A stretch of 64,000 nt of DNA from Humisphaera borealis. Lineage in GTDB: Bacteria > Planctomycetota > Phycisphaerae > Tepidisphaerales > Tepidisphaeraceae. This document shows positions 17,199 through 26,721 of this stretch, piece by piece (the first letter of the stretch is position 1; each line of letters begins with the position of its first letter). Made by a program: the position numbers and the translations under genes. The stretch covers positions 4,278,001 through 4,342,000 of the forward strand of contig NZ_CP063458.1 in the NCBI RefSeq assembly GCF_015169395.1, given 5' to 3'. The notes under the pieces are model-generated. The model saw nothing but the letters and a program-made list of their open reading frames with translations, was not told the origin of the DNA and ran no database searches.

Positions 17199-18068
17199 GT
17201 GCGGTTTAACCAGGTCTTCTATCTTCTGCTCGTTCTCAGCGCGGTCAGTGCTTTCGTGTTGCCACATCGTCTTTCGGACCGCTTTCGCCCCTTTGCCGGC
17301 ACACTTTTGACGCCGGTTGCACAGCCGTCGCGATCCATGGCGGCCTGGCTTTCCGGGCGCGGTGGCGGACCGGTAGCGCCGACGGATCCTCGGCCGGCCG
17401 ATGCCGTGGTGAGCGAAAACATTGACCTCAAGCAGTCGGTCGCCAAATTGACGTTTGACCTCAACGAACTGCGCAAGGTCAACGCCGAGCGGGAAAAACT
17501 CGGCGACATCCGCGATCTGTGCACGCCGGTGACGGTCATCGGTTCCGAAAGCACGGCCAGGCAGATTCTCATGTTGCGATCCAGCAGCCTGGCGGGGCTG
17601 ACCAAGGGCATGGCCGTTCTGCACGAGCGCGACATCGTTGGTGTGTTGGACAACGTCGGGCCGGCTTCGGCACAGGTGCGGCTGGTGTCCGACCCCAAGT
17701 CGAGCGTGCGGGCGCATTTCGCGTCGTTCGTGAAGGCGGCGGCCGCTCCCGGCCAGCCGGTCAGCGACGACGAACTGCCCGTGCAGTTTGTCCGGCTGAA
17801 TCTACCTGCGATGCTCGTCGAAGGTGCGGGTAACGGACGGATGCTATGCCGGCACATTGCCCTGACGGACGCCGAGAAAGCAGGGCTCGCCGAGGGTGCC
17901 TGGGTTGTCGTCGATGACCCCGATTGGCCCAAGGAAGTGCAGGGTCGACGTGTCGGCGTGGTCAAGAAGATCAACAAAGGCGCGAAGATGATGGCCGAGA
18001 TCGAGATTCGCCCGGAGGTGGATCTGCTGCGACTCAAAGAGGTCATGGTCCTGACCAGGGGACGCTAG
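17199..18068 (+). CDS. mreC: rod-shape-determining protein MreC
   Basis: A 289-residue periplasmic scaffold of the elongation complex. It has an N-terminal membrane anchor (VFYLLLVLSAVSAFVLP), a coiled-coil region (ENIDLKQSVAKLTFDLNELR, about residues 72-100) and two beta-barrel segments in the C-terminal half (VTVIGSES, GMAVLHERDIVGVLDNVG, RLVSDPKSSVRAHF). The GTG at 17199 is the only start that includes the anchor; no strong ribosome-binding site is visible because the upstream palindrome ends here. It is followed by mreD. Confidence 0.93.
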   Translation: MRFNQVFYLLLVLSAVSAFVLPHRLSDRFRPFAGTLLTPVAQPSRSMAAWLSGRGGGPVAPTDPRPADAVVSENIDLKQSVAKLTFDLNELRKVNAEREKLGDIRDLCTPVTVIGSESTARQILMLRSSSLAGLTKGMAVLHERDIVGVLDNVGPASAQVRLVSDPKSSVRAHFASFVKAAAAPGQPVSDDELPVQFVRLNLPAMLVEGAGNGRMLCRHIALTDAEKAGLAEGAWVVVDDPDWPKEVQGRRVGVVKKINKGAKMMAEIEIRPEVDLLRLKEVMVLTRGR

Positions 18069-18124
18069 CGGTCAACGCCACCTCGAATGCCGCACGCCTT
18101 TGTCCCACACGCTGCTGATCCGAC

Positions 18125-18661
18125 ATGCGCTGGCTCCCCGTTTTCATCATCGCCTACGTCGTCCTCGGCTTGCAGCTGGGGACCGGCGATCTGCTGGCGT
18201 ACAAAGGAGCACAGCCGAACTTCGTGCTTATCCTCGTGGTTTTCATCGCGAGCAATGCCCCGCGTGATGCGGCGCTCCTGAGCTCGCTGTTGCTCGGATT
18301 GTTTCACGACATGATTTTCCCCCACGCACTGGGGCTTTACACATTCACTTATGGTCTGGCCGGCCTGCTCGTTGCCGGAAGCCGGCAGGTCGCCTACAGC
18401 GACCACCCGCTGACGCACTTTTTCCTCACGCTGGGTACGGGGCTGGTCATCGCGGCGATCCTGTGGATTCACTCCCTGATTCGGCCTGCCGGAAACCCAC
18501 TGGACGTCGCGGGCGTGGGGACACTCCCGGCGATCGCCGGCTCGACCAGCGCGTACTTCCTGACGGCGGTCTATTCGGCGTTCCTCTCGTTGCCGATGAT
18601 GTGGCTGCTGGCAAAAGCAAAACCCTTGCTGGGCTTCAGGCCCGCAAGACAGCGCTACTGA
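18125..18661 (+). CDS. mreD: rod-shape-determining protein MreD-like
   Basis: A 178-residue membrane protein with about five helices, including FIIAYVVLGLQLGTGDLL, FVLILVVFIAS, FHDMIFPHALGLYTFTYGLA and TGLVIAAILWIHSL. MreD is poorly conserved; the call rests on size, topology, the FHDxxxxxxLGLYTF segment and position 56 bases after mreC. It would form the membrane part of the MreBCD complex. No PBP2 or RodA gene follows. Confidence 0.85.
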   Translation: MRWLPVFIIAYVVLGLQLGTGDLLAYKGAQPNFVLILVVFIASNAPRDAALLSSLLLGLFHDMIFPHALGLYTFTYGLAGLLVAGSRQVAYSDHPLTHFFLTLGTGLVIAAILWIHSLIRPAGNPLDVAGVGTLPAIAGSTSAYFLTAVYSAFLSLPMMWLLAKAKPLLGFRPARQRY

Positions 18662-18930
18662 CAGGCGTTTGGTCCATCGGACACGCGACGTACGACGTCG
18701 GCATCGATAGCACCTATCGGAACAGCGAGCTGGGAAGGTGACACCGGAGCGGCGGGGGCAAAATATTCCAACTCGATATCGGCATCCGGCACCGGCGTCC
18801 AGCGAATGCAGGCCTGTTTTGAGGCATTCTTGCTGGCTTCAGGCGGCATGGCCGTCGAAACTGCTTGACTTCACGCGGTGACGGTTCGAAACTTTCCCAT
18901 TCCCGATCAAACGACCTTTCCGGAGTACCC

Positions 18931-19812
18931 ATGACCACTGACCGCTCGCGCCGTGATCTGCTCAAGTCCGCCATGTTCGCCGCGGCGATGCCGATCGCCG
19001 GTGTTGCTTTTGCCGCCGACGAACCGAAGGACCTGCTCAAGCCGAGCAACCCGACCGCCGGGCCGGACCGGTTCAAGGGTCTGAAGGTTGGCGTCGCGTC
19101 ATACACCTTCCGGAAGGTGACGCTCGAACAGACGATCAAGGCGATCCAGCGGGTCGGGCTGCACTACGTTTCGATCAAGGACTTCCACCTGCCGATGAAG
19201 AGCACCGCCGAAGAGCGCAAGGCGGTCGCAAAGGCGTTCGTCGACGCGGGGATTATGCCGCTGTCTTGCGGCAACGTGAAACTGACGACCGACGAAGCCG
19301 CCAGCCGCAATGCTTTCGAATACGTCCGCGACACCGGCGCGAAAGTGATGGTGTGTGCCCCAGACCCCGCCGCGTTGCCCATGCTCGAGAAGCTGGTCAA
19401 AGAGTTCGACATCAAGCTTGCGATCCACAACCACGGACCGGAAGACAAGATCTTCCCGTCGCCGTACGAAGTTCAAAAAGCCGTCGAGAAACTGGACCCG
19501 CGCATCGGCTACTGCATCGACGTCGGCCACACCGCTCGCGCGGGTCACGATCCTGCCAAGGCCATGCGCGACCTCAAGGACCGCCTGTACGATGTCCATT
19601 TCAAGGACGTCGCCGATCTCAAGGGCAAGAGCGCCAAGTCGGAGATTGAACTGGGCCGCGGCGAGCTCAACATCAAGTCGATGACGCAGGCCCTGATCGA
19701 AATCGGCTTTGTGGGTCATGTCGGCTTCGAACACGAGAAGGACCCGATCGATCCGCTGCCCGGCCTTGCCGAATCGGTCGGTTATCTCAAGGGTGTGATT
19801 GCGGCGATGTAG
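18931..19812 (+). CDS. Tat-exported sugar phosphate isomerase/epimerase-like protein
   Basis: A 293-residue AP-endonuclease-2-type TIM barrel. The first 28 residues are a twin-arginine leader (DRSRRDLLKSAMFAAAMP, cut after AFA). Barrel motifs include VGVASYTFRKVTLEQTI, LAIHNHGPED, YCIDVGHTARAG and VGFEHE; the Glu, His and Asp residues here fit a metal site. Such exported enzymes are thought to act on sugars or keto-sugars in the periplasm. CGGAG lies 6 bases before the ATG. It is a distant paralogue of the gene at 57143. The substrate is unknown. Confidence 0.88.
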   Translation: MTTDRSRRDLLKSAMFAAAMPIAGVAFAADEPKDLLKPSNPTAGPDRFKGLKVGVASYTFRKVTLEQTIKAIQRVGLHYVSIKDFHLPMKSTAEERKAVAKAFVDAGIMPLSCGNVKLTTDEAASRNAFEYVRDTGAKVMVCAPDPAALPMLEKLVKEFDIKLAIHNHGPEDKIFPSPYEVQKAVEKLDPRIGYCIDVGHTARAGHDPAKAMRDLKDRLYDVHFKDVADLKGKSAKSEIELGRGELNIKSMTQALIEIGFVGHVGFEHEKDPIDPLPGLAESVGYLKGVIAAM

Positions 19813-19837
19813 AAAACCGCACAGCGATCCGCAGTCC

Positions 19838-19868
19838 AAGGCCCTGTGGTAATGCTACGGGGCCTTTT
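19838..19868. terminator. intrinsic terminator between convergent genes
   Basis: AAGGCCC and GGGCCTT arms (19838-19844, 19860-19866) are followed by TTCT on the plus strand and flanked by A's on the other side, so it can serve both the isomerase gene and the minus-strand membrane-protein gene. Confidence 0.65.
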
Positions 19869-20837
19869 CTAATGCGCTGCGGGAAGGCGACCAAGCCGGA
19901 TTGCCCAGACGATCGCGCAGAAGTACGTGAGGCAGGCCGCGGTCTCGATGGTCTCCTCGCAGACCTGCGACTGGCGGAGATTCAGACGGTAGCGAAGAAG
20001 GTCGTCCAGCGCATAAGCGACGAACATCAGCAGCGTCGCGGTACCAAGGGGCCAGACGAGCCTCCCTTGTCGGCGACCCCGGAGAAACATCGCGATCGCG
20101 CCGCGCCACACGACATAAGCACCGGCTGCCGCGATAGCCAGGAAGATTGCCGCCCAGAGGATGCGCGGGGGAAAGGGCGAATTGCCGCTGGTCCACCAAT
20201 CTCGTCGAAAGTGGACGCCCCAATAGCCAATGACATCCGAGTTCAGCTTTTCGTGAAGGTCGGCCTCGCGGGCGCTGACGAGCAGAGCACCGGCGGCAAG
20301 AAGCATCATCAACGCGCGGGCCTCGCGGTCACGCGATCGGACCGCCACGACCAGTGCCAGTACCGCCGACAAAATCCACAACGAACTATGAAAACGTTCG
20401 AGAGGTCCGGTTTCGGCTGAGGTGGCGAAAAGGCCGTTGATCGCTGCCGAAGTTGCGGCGATCGCCACCGACCCGGCCAGCGAGCCCAGCACGATCGCCA
20501 GCGAGACGAGCAGGCAGGCTCCCACCGACAACTCTATAGCACTACTTCCGGCTGCGGCGAGTTGGAGATGCCATGACCGCGCTGCCCGTCTCGCTGCGAG
20601 ATACGAGGCCAAAAGGCATACCCCGCCCACCATGCTGAACCAGGTCAGAAAGAGTGCGACATCTCCGTCGCCGGCGAGAATCGCCGAGTCACGAGCGGCG
20701 CCAGCTCGCGCCTCGGTCGACGGCCAGCAAAGCGAGAGTGTTACTGTCGACGCGATCGCCGCCGTTCCCCGGACTGACTTCGAGGAATCCTCACGTTCGG
20801 CACCACTCGAATTGGAAGTCGCGCACTGACGCGGCAT
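19869..20837 (-). CDS. hypothetical multi-pass membrane protein
   Basis: A 322-residue protein with about seven predicted helices, for example FLTWFSMVGGVCLLASYLAA, VGACLLVSLAIVLGSLAGSV, LWILSAVLALVVAV, ALMMLLAAGALLVSA, ILWAAIFLAIAAAGAYVVW and PLGTATLLMFVAYALDDLL. Loops contain DRDAREAR-type charged stretches (RSRDREARALM) and HEKLNSDVIGYWGVHF. No family recognised. The start is uncertain; the first about 45 residues are polar and the protein may begin at a later codon. Confidence 0.6.
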   Translation of the reverse strand: MPRQCATSNSSGAEREDSSKSVRGTAAIASTVTLSLCWPSTEARAGAARDSAILAGDGDVALFLTWFSMVGGVCLLASYLAARRAARSWHLQLAAAGSSAIELSVGACLLVSLAIVLGSLAGSVAIAATSAAINGLFATSAETGPLERFHSSLWILSAVLALVVAVRSRDREARALMMLLAAGALLVSAREADLHEKLNSDVIGYWGVHFRRDWWTSGNSPFPPRILWAAIFLAIAAAGAYVVWRGAIAMFLRGRRQGRLVWPLGTATLLMFVAYALDDLLRYRLNLRQSQVCEETIETAACLTYFCAIVWAIRLGRLPAAH

Positions 20838-20962
20838 ACTGCAAATCCAACGACGGGAGCGAACGCTTTCGAGCGTTCGTTTGCTTCAAGTGGAATATCC
20901 TAGGACAATTCGGGAGTCGGTGTAAGTCACCGGGTCGCGCGGCCGTCACGGACGATTCTCAG

Positions 20963-22171
20963 ATGAAGATTCTCGATCGCTATGTTTTAAGCACATTTCT
21001 CAAGAACTACCTGATCGCCTTCATGGTGCTGGTGGGGATGTACGTCGTACTGGACATGGTGTTCAACTTCGACGAACTCGTGGACGTGAAGGGCGTCGGC
21101 GAGGCGAGCAAGACCGACGTCTGGGAGACCATCGCCGGGATTGCAGACTTCTACTTCTATCAGGTCTTCGTTTTCTTCGTTTACCTCAGCGGCATGATTC
21201 CCGTCGTCGCCGCCGCATTCACCCTGCTGCGGCTTGCCCGCTTCAATGAGCTGACGGCAGTTCTGGCGGCGGGCGTACCCATGATACGGATCGCGCTGCC
21301 GATCTGCCTGGCGGGGATGGTGCTCCAGGGGCTGCTGATTATCGACCAGCAGTTGCTGATCCCACGGATGATCCCCAAGCTGATGCGCGATCATGACGAA
21401 CGCTCCGACGCCGGCTCCAAGAGCTTCGATATTCGCGTGATGCAGGACAGCGACCTGGGGCTGCTGCGCGCCAGCCGGTACACCCCCGGCACCGCGACCA
21501 CCCCGCCGACCATGGAGATCGTGGACATCACCGAGCGCTCGGAGGTGGACCATCCGATCATGTCAGGCGGCAAACCGCTCGTCGGCCCCGATGGCAAGGT
21601 GGTCATGACCCGAGACCTGATCGCCTCGGCGCATATCACTGCCGACGCGGCGATCTGGAACGACGGCGAGCAGCGGTGGGATCTCGTCAACGGCCAGCGG
21701 GTGGTCGGGTTGTCACCGGATTCACTGCGGTCCGTGGTCCAGCCGGTCGCGTTCTACCGGAGCAACGTGACACCGGAGGAAGTTGCACTCTATCGCAGCG
21801 GCAACTGGGTGGAGTTTCTCAGTTCGGGCAAGATCGACGAACTGCTCCAGCGGCCCGGCAGCTACGGTCAAACCCACCTGATGCGCGTCAAGCACTGGCG
21901 GTTCGTGCAGCCGATCATGAACCTGGTGCTTCTGCTGCTGGCGATTCCGTTTCTCATGACGCGGGAGCCGGGCAAGCTCAAGTCGGCGGCGTCCAAATGC
22001 CTGGTCGTGACGGCGGTCGGGATGGGGGCGATCTTCCTGTCGCACCAGCTCGCCGGAACCCTCCCGCCAAAGCCCGAATGGGCAGCGTTCTGGCCCGCCC
22101 TGATGGCTTGGACACCGGTATTCATCTTCGGACCCTTGGCATATCTATTCCTTGACCGAGTCAAGACTTAG
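20963..22171 (+). CDS. LptF/LptG-type (YjgP/YjgQ) permease
   Basis: A 402-residue protein of the LptFG family, the membrane half of the ABC exporter that moves lipopolysaccharide from inner to outer membrane. The N-terminus KILDRYVLSTFLKNYLIAFM and following helices, LSGMIPVVAAAFTLLRLARF and ELTAVLAAGVPMIRI are characteristic; a periplasmic beta-jellyroll (about residues 135-290) precedes the C-terminal helices (IMNLVLLLLAIPFLM, GMGAIFLSHQLAGTLPP). Which of LptF or LptG it is cannot be told. The start at 20963 gives the family's usual N-terminus. No LptB is in the window. Confidence 0.9.
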   Translation: MKILDRYVLSTFLKNYLIAFMVLVGMYVVLDMVFNFDELVDVKGVGEASKTDVWETIAGIADFYFYQVFVFFVYLSGMIPVVAAAFTLLRLARFNELTAVLAAGVPMIRIALPICLAGMVLQGLLIIDQQLLIPRMIPKLMRDHDERSDAGSKSFDIRVMQDSDLGLLRASRYTPGTATTPPTMEIVDITERSEVDHPIMSGGKPLVGPDGKVVMTRDLIASAHITADAAIWNDGEQRWDLVNGQRVVGLSPDSLRSVVQPVAFYRSNVTPEEVALYRSGNWVEFLSSGKIDELLQRPGSYGQTHLMRVKHWRFVQPIMNLVLLLLAIPFLMTREPGKLKSAASKCLVVTAVGMGAIFLSHQLAGTLPPKPEWAAFWPALMAWTPVFIFGPLAYLFLDRVKT

Positions 22172-22751
22172 GATTGTTAATAGCAGATCGCTGCTGATCG
22201 CCTGAGCGCCCTGTCTTCGGTTGCCCGCGAGTTGCCGACCCGGGAATCGAATCGTACATCCTGTGGGTCAGCCAATCGCACTCGACCGGGCCTTACGAGG
22301 CCTCGTCAGACGCAATTGAACTGGCGGAGGACCGCCTGTTGGCTACACGGTGCTGACAGGTTGTGAGGTCTTCGTCGGGGACGCTTGTCGCCCCCGGAAC
22401 ATTGCCGGGCTTTCCATGAGAAAGCGGCGTGATTCCAAAAACGCTCCCTTCCCACTTTCTGGCGACGCCGGCCGCGCCCACACCGCGGCCGGCGTTTTTG
22501 TTTTTGCGAGCAGTCGCAACGATCCGCCGACTCCTCTAAAGCCAGCGCATGCCTTCGTCGCCGGCGCTCGTTCGTTCAGGTCGTGTCCGGCTTAGGGTCA
22601 GCGGCCTGCCCTGATGCAATCAATTTGCATGTCGATGGTTGTAAATCCGACGACGCCCCCCGTCCGTACAGTTTTGCGGAAATATTCGCGCGGCCATCCG
22701 TGTAGTCTTCGCGGATTCCGACTGTTTACCCTTTTTTCCCGGAGGCCTCTC
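22172..22751. other. gene-free stretch with a possible structured RNA
   Basis: About 580 bases with no convincing coding frame. Several short dyads occur (GGCGGAGGACCGCC at 22323-22336; GGGGACGC...CCCCCGG near 22377-22399) and a strong intrinsic terminator follows at 22466. This could be the long 3' end of the permease transcript or a separate non-coding RNA. I checked it against tRNA, tmRNA, SRP and 6S landmarks and found no match. Confidence 0.4.
22466..22506 (+). terminator. strong intrinsic terminator
   Basis: Eleven-base perfect arms (CGCCGGCCGCG and complement) with a 7-base loop are followed by TTTTTGTTTTTG. It terminates plus-strand transcription about 300 bases after the permease gene and 246 bases before the next gene. 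Confidence 0.88.
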
Positions 22752-23018
22752 ATGATTCGTTTCCTCTCCCCCGTCCTCGGTATTCTCATGCTCGTTGGTG
22801 TCGTCGGCTGCCAGCACAGCGACAGCAAGATGAGCGACTCGAAGATGATGTCCGAAGTGGACGTCTGCCCTTCCTGTAAAGGCACGCAGAAAGCGACTGG
22901 CGACGGCAAGTGCGAGATGTGCGGCAAGATGGTCGCCGACGCCTGCCCGACTTGTCCCGGCGTTCAGGTTGCGGTCGACGGCAAGTGCCCCAGCTGCGGC
23001 AAGGGCGTCAGCAAGTAA
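22752..23018 (+). CDS. small lipoprotein with repeated CxxC zinc knuckles
   Basis: An 88-residue protein. The signal peptide ends in a lipobox (GVVGC, Cys20), so it should be lipid-anchored. After a Ser/Met/Lys-rich spacer (SKMSDSKMMSE) come four CxxC knuckles: CPSC, CEMC, CPTC and CPSC, each within a CPxC...GKC-type repeat. These should bind two zinc or other metal ions. GGAGG lies 7 bases before the ATG. The mature domain resembles rubredoxin-like or double zinc-ribbon repeats, which are uncommon on lipoproteins. The role is unknown; metal storage or sensing is possible. Confidence 0.75.
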   Translation: MIRFLSPVLGILMLVGVVGCQHSDSKMSDSKMMSEVDVCPSCKGTQKATGDGKCEMCGKMVADACPTCPGVQVAVDGKCPSCGKGVSK

Positions 23019-23196
23019 GCCCTCGGCGGCTCCGCCGCCCGATAGCGCTGCACTCACATCCGGTACCCCACCAGGCTTCCTGTCCGCTCAGCGCGACTGG
23101 AAGCCTGTTTTCATTGCTGTGCCTCGCTCCCGCTGATTTGGACAACCCCGCCGGCCGTGGGATGATCGGTGCTCCTGAAGCGAAGGGAGCAACCCC

Positions 23197-24417
23197 ATGT
23201 CGTACCGCGCCTTGAAATGCCTGTTCCCGGCGATGCTGCTGGCCGGCTGCCAGCCCGCGGCGACAGCCCCACCTCAGCGCGATGCCGCGGCAACATCCCA
23301 AAGCGCATCGAAACCGGCCACGAAACATGCTACCGGCGGGACGACCCTTCGAAATGCCGCCCGAACCGGAAACATTGTCCTGCTCCGTCAGAGGATTTCA
23401 GCCGGCGAAGACCTGTCCGATGCCGATGCCGCCGGTCAGACCGCGCTCCACCTTGCCGCCGCCGCCGACAACGCCGACGCAGTAAAGGCCCTGATCGAAG
23501 CCGGCGCGGCGATCAATGCGGCCAGCGCCGACGGCAAGACCCCGCTTCACTTGGCAGCCATGGCGTCAGGCACCGCGGCCTCGGTGCTGATCTTTCGCGG
23601 AGCGTCGATCGATGCCCGCGACCAGTGGCAGCAGACGCCGTTGCACCTGGCGGCGTACGCGGGCCGCGAATCGATCATCTCGATGCTACTTAGCCACAAA
23701 GCCGACATCGGGGCACGCGACGCCGACGGAGAGACGCCGCTATTCAAGGCCGCGCGGGCCGGAGAGGTCGGTGCCCTGGATCGACTGATCGCCGCCGGTG
23801 CCGATGTCAACGCTGCTCGAAATGCGCCGGCGACCACGTTGCAGTCCGCCGCGGCGGCGCCGACGGGTGATACGCCGCTGGTCGCGGCGGCCCGCGAAGA
23901 GCAGGACGCGGTCATCCGCCATCTCTTGGCGGCCGGGGCGAAGCCGGCCATCCCGGGGGAAGGCGGTCACACCGCATTGCACATCACCGCGGGGAAGAAT
24001 CGGGTCGAGATCTCCCAGGCGCTGATCGACGCCGGTGCCGCGATCAATGCCAGGGACGAGGCGGGTAACACGCCGATGCATCGTGCTGCGGGGCGTGGTC
24101 GTCACAACGCGGTCAAGCTGTTGATCGATCGCAAGGCCGACCTGGATATTCGCAATGGTGTGGGGCAGTCGCCGCTGCTGGTAGCGGCCGGGGCGGGCGA
24201 AGCCGAGATCTGCGCGTCGTTGCTGAAAGCGGGCGCCGATTTAAATGCGGTCGACCAGGACGACAACTCGGCGTTGCACCTGGCGGCTGCCGCCGAGAGC
24301 TCGACGACGATCCGCGTGCTGCTGGACAGTGGTGCGAAACGGACCGCGACGAACAAAGAGGGAAAACGTCCGGGTGACCTGACTACGAGTGAGAACCTGA
24401 AGTCTCTGCTCCGCTGA
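23197..24417 (+). CDS. ankyrin-repeat lipoprotein
   Basis: A 406-residue protein with a lipobox signal (FPAMLLAGC, Cys18) and about ten ankyrin repeats from residue 49 to the end. Each follows the GxTxLHLAAxxG...LLxxGAxIxAxD pattern, for example GQTALHLAAAADNADAVKAL and NSALHLAAAAESSTTIRVLL. Ankyrin arrays bind proteins; here the array would sit in the periplasm. AAGGGAG lies 7-8 bases before the ATG. The partner is unknown. Large ankyrin families in secreted form are common in planctomycetes and host-associated bacteria, but nothing here suggests a host. Confidence 0.9.
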   Translation: MSYRALKCLFPAMLLAGCQPAATAPPQRDAAATSQSASKPATKHATGGTTLRNAARTGNIVLLRQRISAGEDLSDADAAGQTALHLAAAADNADAVKALIEAGAAINAASADGKTPLHLAAMASGTAASVLIFRGASIDARDQWQQTPLHLAAYAGRESIISMLLSHKADIGARDADGETPLFKAARAGEVGALDRLIAAGADVNAARNAPATTLQSAAAAPTGDTPLVAAAREEQDAVIRHLLAAGAKPAIPGEGGHTALHITAGKNRVEISQALIDAGAAINARDEAGNTPMHRAAGRGRHNAVKLLIDRKADLDIRNGVGQSPLLVAAGAGEAEICASLLKAGADLNAVDQDDNSALHLAAAAESSTTIRVLLDSGAKRTATNKEGKRPGDLTTSENLKSLLR

Positions 24418-24443
24418 GACTCGATCCGGCACTCGTGCAGCTA

Positions 24444-25871
24444 TTACCACCAGCCCTTTTTCTTGCCGTTATCGGCACCCGCGCCACCGGCTGCGCCGGC
24501 CATCGCCGGCACCGCTCGCATCTCGGGGCTTCCGGGCCGCTGATTCGGGTGGCCCATGCCGCCACCGTTGGGCAGGTACATTTCCGCCGGGAGGTCGAAC
24601 CCGTGGGCCTCGAGCTTCTCCTGAAAGCTGGGCCGCAGGCCGCTGGGGCGGAGCGACCCCTTGATCTTGCCGTTCTCGTCGACGCCTTCTTCGTGGAACC
24701 GGAACAAGTCTTGCATCACCACGCGTTCCCCTTCCATACCGGCGATTTCGGTGATGTGGGTGATCTTGCGCGTCCCGTCCCGCAGGCGGGACTGCTGCAC
24801 GATCAACTGCACCGCCGACGCCAACTGCTCGCGCACCACCCGGACAGGGAAATCGATGCCGCCCATCAGCGCCATCGTTTCGATTCGGCTGACGGCGTCG
24901 CGCGGGGTGTTCGCGTGGAGCGTGGTCAGCGAACCGTCGTGGCCGGTGTTCATGGCCTGGAGCATGTCCAGCGTTTCGCCGCCCCGGCACTCGCCGACGA
25001 CGATGCGGTCCGGCCGCATGCGCAACGCGTTGCGGACCAGGTCGCGAATGGTGACGGCACCGCTGCCGTCGATTTCGGGCTTCTTGCTTTCCAGCCGGAC
25101 CACCTGGTCCTGCCCCAGTTGCAGTTCGGCGGCGTCTTCGATCGTGACGATGCGTTCGTGGGTCGGGATGAAGCTCGACAGCACGTTCAGCAGCGTCGTC
25201 TTACCCGAGCCGGTGCCGCCGGACACGACGATGTTCGTTCGCGCCACGACGCAGGCTTCCATGAACCGGGCCATGTTCTCGGAGATTGAGCCGTACTTGA
25301 CCAGGTCCTGAATCGTGAGCCGACGGGTCGGGAACTTCCGGATCGTCACGTTGCACCCGTCGATCGCGACCGGCGGAATACAGGCGTTCACGCGTGACCC
25401 GTCGGGCAGGCGGGCGTCTACCAGCGGATTCTTGGTATCAACGTGCCGGCCGATGGGGATGATGATCCGGTCGATCACCCGCCGGACGTGCTGGTCGTCG
25501 TCAAATTTCACGGACGTCAGCGTTGAACGACCTGCCCGCTCGGCATAAACGCGGTCGTGACGGTTGACCATGACTTCCGTCACCGACGGGTCGTCCAGCA
25601 GCGACTGGATTGGACCGAAACCGCAGACTTCGTCCAGCGCCTGCCTGATCAGCATCTGCTGGATGTCCGTCGAGAGATTGGGAGCCACGTGGGGCATCAG
25701 TTCGACGAAGCGGGCTTCAAGCCGCGGCCGCGCTTCGGCGGGCGGAAGCTGCTCGCCGCCCCGTAGATCCCCCTGAATTGCAGCCAGCAACTCGAAGCGA
25801 AGTCGCTTGATCTCGTGAAGAGGCACGGTGGCGATGGCTGTATCGGCGGTCGGAGCGTTGTCTGCAATCAT
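24444..25871 (-). CDS. CpaF/TadA-type secretion ATPase
   Basis: A 475-residue VirB11-like ATPase that powers Tad (Flp) pili or related type II/IV secretion machines from the cytoplasm. The N-terminal domain shows [20 protein letters not shown]. The ATPase core has Walker [10 protein letters not shown] (218-226), [11 protein letters not shown] (Asp/Glu box), [18 protein letters not shown] (Walker B region) and [18 protein letters not shown] (His box). A Gly/Pro/Ala-rich C-terminal tail of about 45 residues (from EMYLPNGGG) is extra. No other Tad genes (cpaB, cpaC, cpaE, tadB, tadC, flp) are in the window, so its machine must be encoded elsewhere. Confidence 0.92.
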   Translation of the reverse strand: MIADNAPTADTAIATVPLHEIKRLRFELLAAIQGDLRGGEQLPPAEARPRLEARFVELMPHVAPNLSTDIQQMLIRQALDEVCGFGPIQSLLDDPSVTEVMVNRHDRVYAERAGRSTLTSVKFDDDQHVRRVIDRIIIPIGRHVDTKNPLVDARLPDGSRVNACIPPVAIDGCNVTIRKFPTRRLTIQDLVKYGSISENMARFMEACVVARTNIVVSGGTGSGKTTLLNVLSSFIPTHERIVTIEDAAELQLGQDQVVRLESKKPEIDGSGAVTIRDLVRNALRMRPDRIVVGECRGGETLDMLQAMNTGHDGSLTTLHANTPRDAVSRIETMALMGGIDFPVRVVREQLASAVQLIVQQSRLRDGTRKITHITEIAGMEGERVVMQDLFRFHEEGVDENGKIKGSLRPSGLRPSFQEKLEAHGFDLPAEMYLPNGGGMGHPNQRPGSPEMRAVPAMAGAAGGAGADNGKKKGWW

Positions 25872-26148
25872 GTGACTTCTGCGGTATCGGATTGGGTACG
25901 GCGCATCCCCGTCGTAGCGCTACACGCGATAGAATCGACCCGTAAACGGGGTCGGGTAAGGGAAACTGGCATGTCCGGGAATACATGGCCCGGCGTGGCT
26001 GATCAGGACGGCACTCGCAGGAAGCGAAGCGCTCGAAGCCGCGCCCACAGCGCTGCCGTGTGCCCACCGTCGCGAGGAGGCGCTCCGAGGCTCGCGCGGA
26101 TTTCCATACGCGCACGAGTAGAATGCGTCCAACGAAAGGACACGCACC

Positions 26149-26640
26149 GTGCCGACATCGATTGACGTTCTCGTTAACACCCTCACCGGCGCCAAAGGCC
26201 TGGTCATGGGTTATTGCCAGGACCTCGGGCCCGCGGAATATCTCCACCGGCCGACGCCCGAAAGCAACTGCGTCGCCTGGCTTCTGGGACATCTGGTTCT
26301 GACCGACCGCCGCATCATGACAATGGTGCTCGGCGCGTCAGACCTTCCGGCACTTCCCGACGGGTTTGAAAAGCGGTTCAGCCGCGACGCCGGCTGTCCG
26401 CAGGCCAGCGACTTTGGCGACACGTCCATTCTTCTCCCCTTGTTCGCACAAACCCGCGACCTGCTGATCGCCCGCGTGCGTTCGACCGACCCGGCCGACT
26501 TCGACAAGCCGCTGGCGTTCAAGCACCCGCGGTTTGATACCCCCTGGGGCGCGGTCAACTTCATGGGTCTCCACGCGGCGATGCACGCCGGGCAGATCAC
26601 CATCATCCGCCGGAGCCTCGGCCGTCCGCCGCTGGTTTAG
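26149..26640 (+). CDS. DinB-like four-helix protein
   Basis: A 163-residue protein of the DinB/YfiT-like superfamily. The three metal-binding His positions are plausible: CVAWLLGHLVLTDRR (His near residue 48), and FMGLHAAMHAGQITIIRR (two His near 141 and 145). Members include damage-inducible proteins and thiol-dependent transferases, so the reaction is not known. The start is GTG at 26149 with AAAGGA upstream. It stands alone between the CpaF gene and an ATPase gene. Confidence 0.8.
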   Translation: MPTSIDVLVNTLTGAKGLVMGYCQDLGPAEYLHRPTPESNCVAWLLGHLVLTDRRIMTMVLGASDLPALPDGFEKRFSRDAGCPQASDFGDTSILLPLFAQTRDLLIARVRSTDPADFDKPLAFKHPRFDTPWGAVNFMGLHAAMHAGQITIIRRSLGRPPLV

Positions 26641-26721
26641 GCGAATCGATGTGGCGTCAGCAGTCTGATTCGGGATTTCGAACAGCGGATTTCGAACTGA
26701 AATAGCCTTACAGTCCCGCCA

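Noticed and set aside
22172-22340. A tRNA or tmRNA gene
   Set aside because: GATTCGATTCCCGGG on the minus strand looks like a T-arm but neither the T stem nor the acceptor stem pairs.
22350-22595. An 81-codon frame over the terminator at 22466
   Set aside because: It runs through a strong intrinsic terminator and has no start site or motif.
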